64,000 nucleotides of DNA from Bradyrhizobium canariense. GTDB lineage: Bacteria > Pseudomonadota > Alphaproteobacteria > Rhizobiales > Xanthobacteraceae. The DNA lies in NCBI RefSeq assembly GCF_019402665.1, contig NZ_VSST01000086.1:1-64000 (forward strand). Direction: 5' to 3'. A program made the position numbers and the translations under genes. The notes beneath the pieces were generated by a model that was given only the letters and a program-made list of their open reading frames with translations, was not told where the DNA came from and did not search any database. Shown one piece after another: positions 61,307-64,000 of this stretch (the first letter of the stretch is position 1; the number at the start of each line of letters is the position of its first letter).

Positions 61307-62959
61307 ATGACCGCACGCTTTTCTTCTCGCCCTCTCTCCCGGCGTCGCCTGTTGGCCGCGACCTCGATGGTGGCGGCCGTTGCCTTGACGGCAATGGCGG
61401 GCCTGTCTCCGGTTAAGAGTGCCGGCGGTCCGCGCGACGGCGGTGATATCACCTTCCTGATCGATTCCCTGGGCGGCACCTGGATTCCGAACAACAGCTC
61501 GATTTCCAGCTTCCAGGGCCACATCTGGGGCCACGTAACCGACAAGCTCGTCTATGTCGATGCCGACGGTAAAGTCAGTCCCTGGATCGCCGAGAGGTGG
61601 GAGCAGAGCAGCGACGCCACCCAGTTCACCCTGCACCTCAAGAAAGGTGTGACGTTCTCCGATGGCACCGCACTCGACGCATCGGCCGTCGTCGCCAATC
61701 TCGACATCTGGTACGCTGGGCGGAAGAGCGAGGCCATCAACCCGGTTGGCCTCTTCCCGAAGACCTACGACCGCGCCGAGGCCGTCGACCCCACCACTGT
61801 GAAGGTCTTCTTCAGGGCGCCGACGCTCGGCTTCATTCCGACCCTGGGCTATCACGGCTCAATTCTCATCTCCCCGAAGACGCTCGCGCAGCCCGCAGCC
61901 CAGCAAGCTGACCTCAGCAAGACATCCGGCAGCGGGCCCTATGTGGTCGCCTCCTGGAAGGAGGGCGACTTCGTCAAGCTGGTGAAGCGCAAGGACTACA
62001 ATTGGGGCCCCGCGGCTGTCGGCCACACCGGCCCGGCCTATCTTGACTCGATCACCTACAAGATCGTGTCCGAACCATCGTTGCGGGTCGCCGCCGTCCA
62101 GTCCGGCCAGGCCGACATCGCCTACAGCCCCTCACCGCAGCAACTCAAATCGCTCAAGGATGCCGGCTTCACCACCGCAACGCCACGCTATCTCGGCTTC
62201 GTCAACGGCCTTGCGGTCAACACCAGGCTGGAGCCGTACAATGACGTGAAGGTGCGACAAGCGCTCCAGGCCGGGATCGACCGGAAGGAGATCATCGACA
62301 CCATCTATACGCCCGACTGGAAGCTGGCGACGTCCTTCATCCAAAGCAACGTGCCCGGCGCGACCGACCACAGCGACCTCCTGGCCTACAACCCAGGCAA
62401 AGCCGAGAAGCTGCTCGACGAAGCTGGCTGGGTGAAGGGGGCCAATGGCATCCGCACCAAGGACGGCAAGCAGCTGTCGCTCACGCTTCACTCCAACCCC
62501 TACCTCGCGACGGCGAAGTCGATCGACGAGCTCATCGCCCAGCAGCTCGGCAGGATCGGCTGGAAAGTCACCATCCGCGCCTATGACGTCGTGACGTTCG
62601 GCGAGAAGGTGCGGTTCGGCGGGCCGGCGGTGCCGGCCTATGAGGTGACCCGCAGTTTCATCGATGCCGGCACGGTCGCCAGCATCCTCACCGATTCCAA
62701 CAACGGCGAGAACTGGTTCAATCTCGGCGAGGGCGACAAGAAGCTCAACGAGCTCCGCGACAAGATTGCCGGCGCCTCCTCGCTCGAGGTTCGCAATCCG
62801 CTGCTCGATGAGTTGCAGACCTACGTCCTGGAGCAGGGCTACTTCATCCCGCGCACGCAGATCGTCCAGCGGATCTACGTACAGTCCCCGAGGCTCAAGG
62901 GCGAGGTCTACAACGGCATCGCCTACGCCAGCTATTACACGGCCACGAAGGGCGAGTGA
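61307..62959 (+). CDS. ABC transporter substrate-binding protein (oligopeptide/nickel family 5)
   Basis: A 550-residue periplasmic binding protein of the SBP_bac_5 group. It starts with a Tat-like or Sec signal (SRRRLLAATSMVAAVALTAMAG). Family features: KVSPWIAERWEQSSDATQFTLHLKKGVTFSDGTALDASAVV (about residues 85-125), SGSGPYVVASWKEGDFV, and the late VRQALQAGIDRKEIIDTI. It may bind peptides, glutathione, opines, or nickel chelates; with a sulfur operon next door, an S-containing peptide is an option, which is inference. CAGGGGCTATCC precedes the ATG at 61307. The permease gene follows. Confidence 0.9.
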   Translation: MTARFSSRPLSRRRLLAATSMVAAVALTAMAGLSPVKSAGGPRDGGDITFLIDSLGGTWIPNNSSISSFQGHIWGHVTDKLVYVDADGKVSPWIAERWEQSSDATQFTLHLKKGVTFSDGTALDASAVVANLDIWYAGRKSEAINPVGLFPKTYDRAEAVDPTTVKVFFRAPTLGFIPTLGYHGSILISPKTLAQPAAQQADLSKTSGSGPYVVASWKEGDFVKLVKRKDYNWGPAAVGHTGPAYLDSITYKIVSEPSLRVAAVQSGQADIAYSPSPQQLKSLKDAGFTTATPRYLGFVNGLAVNTRLEPYNDVKVRQALQAGIDRKEIIDTIYTPDWKLATSFIQSNVPGATDHSDLLAYNPGKAEKLLDEAGWVKGANGIRTKDGKQLSLTLHSNPYLATAKSIDELIAQQLGRIGWKVTIRAYDVVTFGEKVRFGGPAVPAYEVTRSFIDAGTVASILTDSNNGENWFNLGEGDKKLNELRDKIAGASSLEVRNPLLDELQTYVLEQGYFIPRTQIVQRIYVQSPRLKGEVYNGIAYASYYTATKGE

Positions 62960-62999
62960 GGCGCGCCATGCGAGCGAATAACGTGACGAGGGTGCCGGC

Positions 63000-64000
63000 A
63001 TGAGCCATGCTTACCTTGCCGGTGCCGCAAAACGCATCGCGCAGGCCAACGTCGTGATCCTGCTCGCTTACGTCCTTACGTTCGTCGTCGTCAGCATTTT
63101 GCCGGGCGACCCCATCACGAACGTTCTGCGTGATCCCCAAAACGGGTTCGGCGAGGACGAAATCAAAGCGATCATCGCTGCCCAAGGCCTCGATCAGCCG
63201 ATTCCGGTTCAGCTCTGGACATCGCTGTCCCATTTCGTCGTCGGCGACCTTGGTCTGTCGATGCGGTCCAGCCGCCCCGTCGCGACCCTGATCGCCGAGG
63301 TTCTTCCTTCAACGCTGATCCTCTCATCCGCCGCCTTCGCAATCGCGCTGCTGCTGGCGGTGACGATCGGCTACGGTACGCAATTTGTTCCGAAACGATT
63401 GGGCCAGGGTCTGCTGCGCGGCTTCCCGTCGTTTTTCCTGTCGGTGCCCAATTTCGTTATCGGCCTGGTGCTGATCCACCTGTTCGGCTTCCAGCTCGGC
63501 CTGTTCCGCGTGATCGCACCCAACAGCTTCTGGGCGACCTGCTTCGCCGCGGTCGCGCTCGGCATCCCCGTCTCCGCGCGGATCGCCGAGGTGCTGATTG
63601 CAAATCTCGACAAGGAGTCCGAGCAGGAATACGCCGCCGTCGCGCGCGGCCGCGGTCTGACGCAGATGCGCCTCTTTGCCAAACATCTGCTCAAGCCGTC
63701 TTCGCTCCCGGTCGTCACCGTCATCGCGCTCGCCATCGGCGAACTTCTCGGCGGATCGCTGATCACCGAGACGGTGTTCGGTCGCACCGGCATCGGCAGC
63801 CTGGTGCAACGCGCGGTGAGCACGCAGGACCTGCCCGTCCTGCAGGCGGTCGTCTCACTCGCGGCGGTCGTGTTCGTGCTCGTCAATTTGATCGCCGATC
63901 TCGTCTATCCGCTGCTTGACCCGCGCGTGAAGCTGGTCGGCGATTCCAGGGTGCGCCGGACCACCGCTGACGACAGCGCGATTGCCTCATCCGCAACGGT
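63000..64000 (+). CDS. ABC transporter permease (DppB/OppB-type), cut by window end
   Basis: The first 333 codons of an inner-membrane permease that continues past the window. Helices start near residue 16 (NVVILLAYVLTFVVVSILPGDP), and the VSARIAEVLIANLDKESEQEYAAVARGRGLTQMRLFAKHLL coupling-loop region matches DppB/OppB proteins. The later GGSLITETVFGRTGIGSLVQRAV supports it. GAGGGTGCCGGC precedes the ATG at 63000, 41 bases after the binding-protein stop. A second permease and ATPases are expected beyond the edge. Confidence 0.9.
   Translation, partial: MSHAYLAGAAKRIAQANVVILLAYVLTFVVVSILPGDPITNVLRDPQNGFGEDEIKAIIAAQGLDQPIPVQLWTSLSHFVVGDLGLSMRSSRPVATLIAEVLPSTLILSSAAFAIALLLAVTIGYGTQFVPKRLGQGLLRGFPSFFLSVPNFVIGLVLIHLFGFQLGLFRVIAPNSFWATCFAAVALGIPVSARIAEVLIANLDKESEQEYAAVARGRGLTQMRLFAKHLLKPSSLPVVTVIALAIGELLGGSLITETVFGRTGIGSLVQRAVSTQDLPVLQAVVSLAAVVFVLVNLIADLVYPLLDPRVKLVGDSRVRRTTADDSAIASSAT

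Overview
The window is a GC-rich, gene-dense stretch of chromosome that looks alphaproteobacterial, most likely Bradyrhizobium or a close relative. The grounds are the protein families and codon choice, a DUF1236 protein, Rhizobiales-type small orphan proteins, several ribose-type sugar ABC systems, and the intergenic palindromes. No database search was run, so the taxon is an inference. There are no rRNA genes, no intact tRNA genes, no CRISPR array and no intact insertion sequence.

Layout. 0-6.4 kb: a minus-strand oxidoreductase group (GMC flavoenzyme, gluconate-dehydrogenase-subunit-3-like protein, a leaderless HtrA/PDZ protease, an FAD dehydrogenase), then a secreted nuclease. 6.4-10.3 kb: cyoABCD, a bo3-type ubiquinol oxidase without cyoE. 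10.5-16.7 kb: an SDR-CMD-SDR operon, a PQQ sugar dehydrogenase, urate hydroxylase PuuD and a VOC protein. 17-21 kb: a divergent L,D-transpeptidase/lytic transglycosylase pair, a DUF1236 protein, a Nudix hydrolase and a Bug-type binding protein. 22-28.4 kb: an accessory-looking patch with a two-gene orphan cassette (one member has an HGG/cysteine motif), three tiny minus-strand genes, a CYTH-CHAD protein, a PiT phosphate transporter, and a decayed locus where a fragment of an MFS gene start joins a broken second copy of the HGG protein. 28.5-32.5 kb: a second transglycosylase/L,D-transpeptidase pair in mirror arrangement and a lipase-like hydrolase.

32.8-38.1 kb: xylulokinase with a complete sugar ABC importer (xylB, ATPase, permease, binding protein). 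38.2-49.2 kb: MFS, PhzF, RidA, two M20 peptidases, an enolase-superfamily enzyme, a DUF1349 protein, a DUF72 protein, a CoA-transferase and a VOC protein. 49.3-55.9 kb: a second sugar importer with its own OprB porin and a divergent ROK regulator whose intergenic region carries repeated GCGTAA half-sites. 56.3-60.8 kb: an ssu-like operon (permease, ATPase, Tat-exported binding protein, OsmC, flavin monooxygenase) probably for organosulfur use. 61.3-64 kb: the start of an oligopeptide/nickel-type ABC importer that runs off the window.

The most unusual signals are non-coding or decayed: a tRNA-Gln 3' half with a compound palindrome in a low-GC scar at 55.9-56.3 kb, a degenerate initiator-tRNA-like sequence at 32.7 kb, the MFS/HGG relic junction at 27.4 kb, a triple 16-nt repeat at 22.1 kb, and two or more families of intergenic palindromes.
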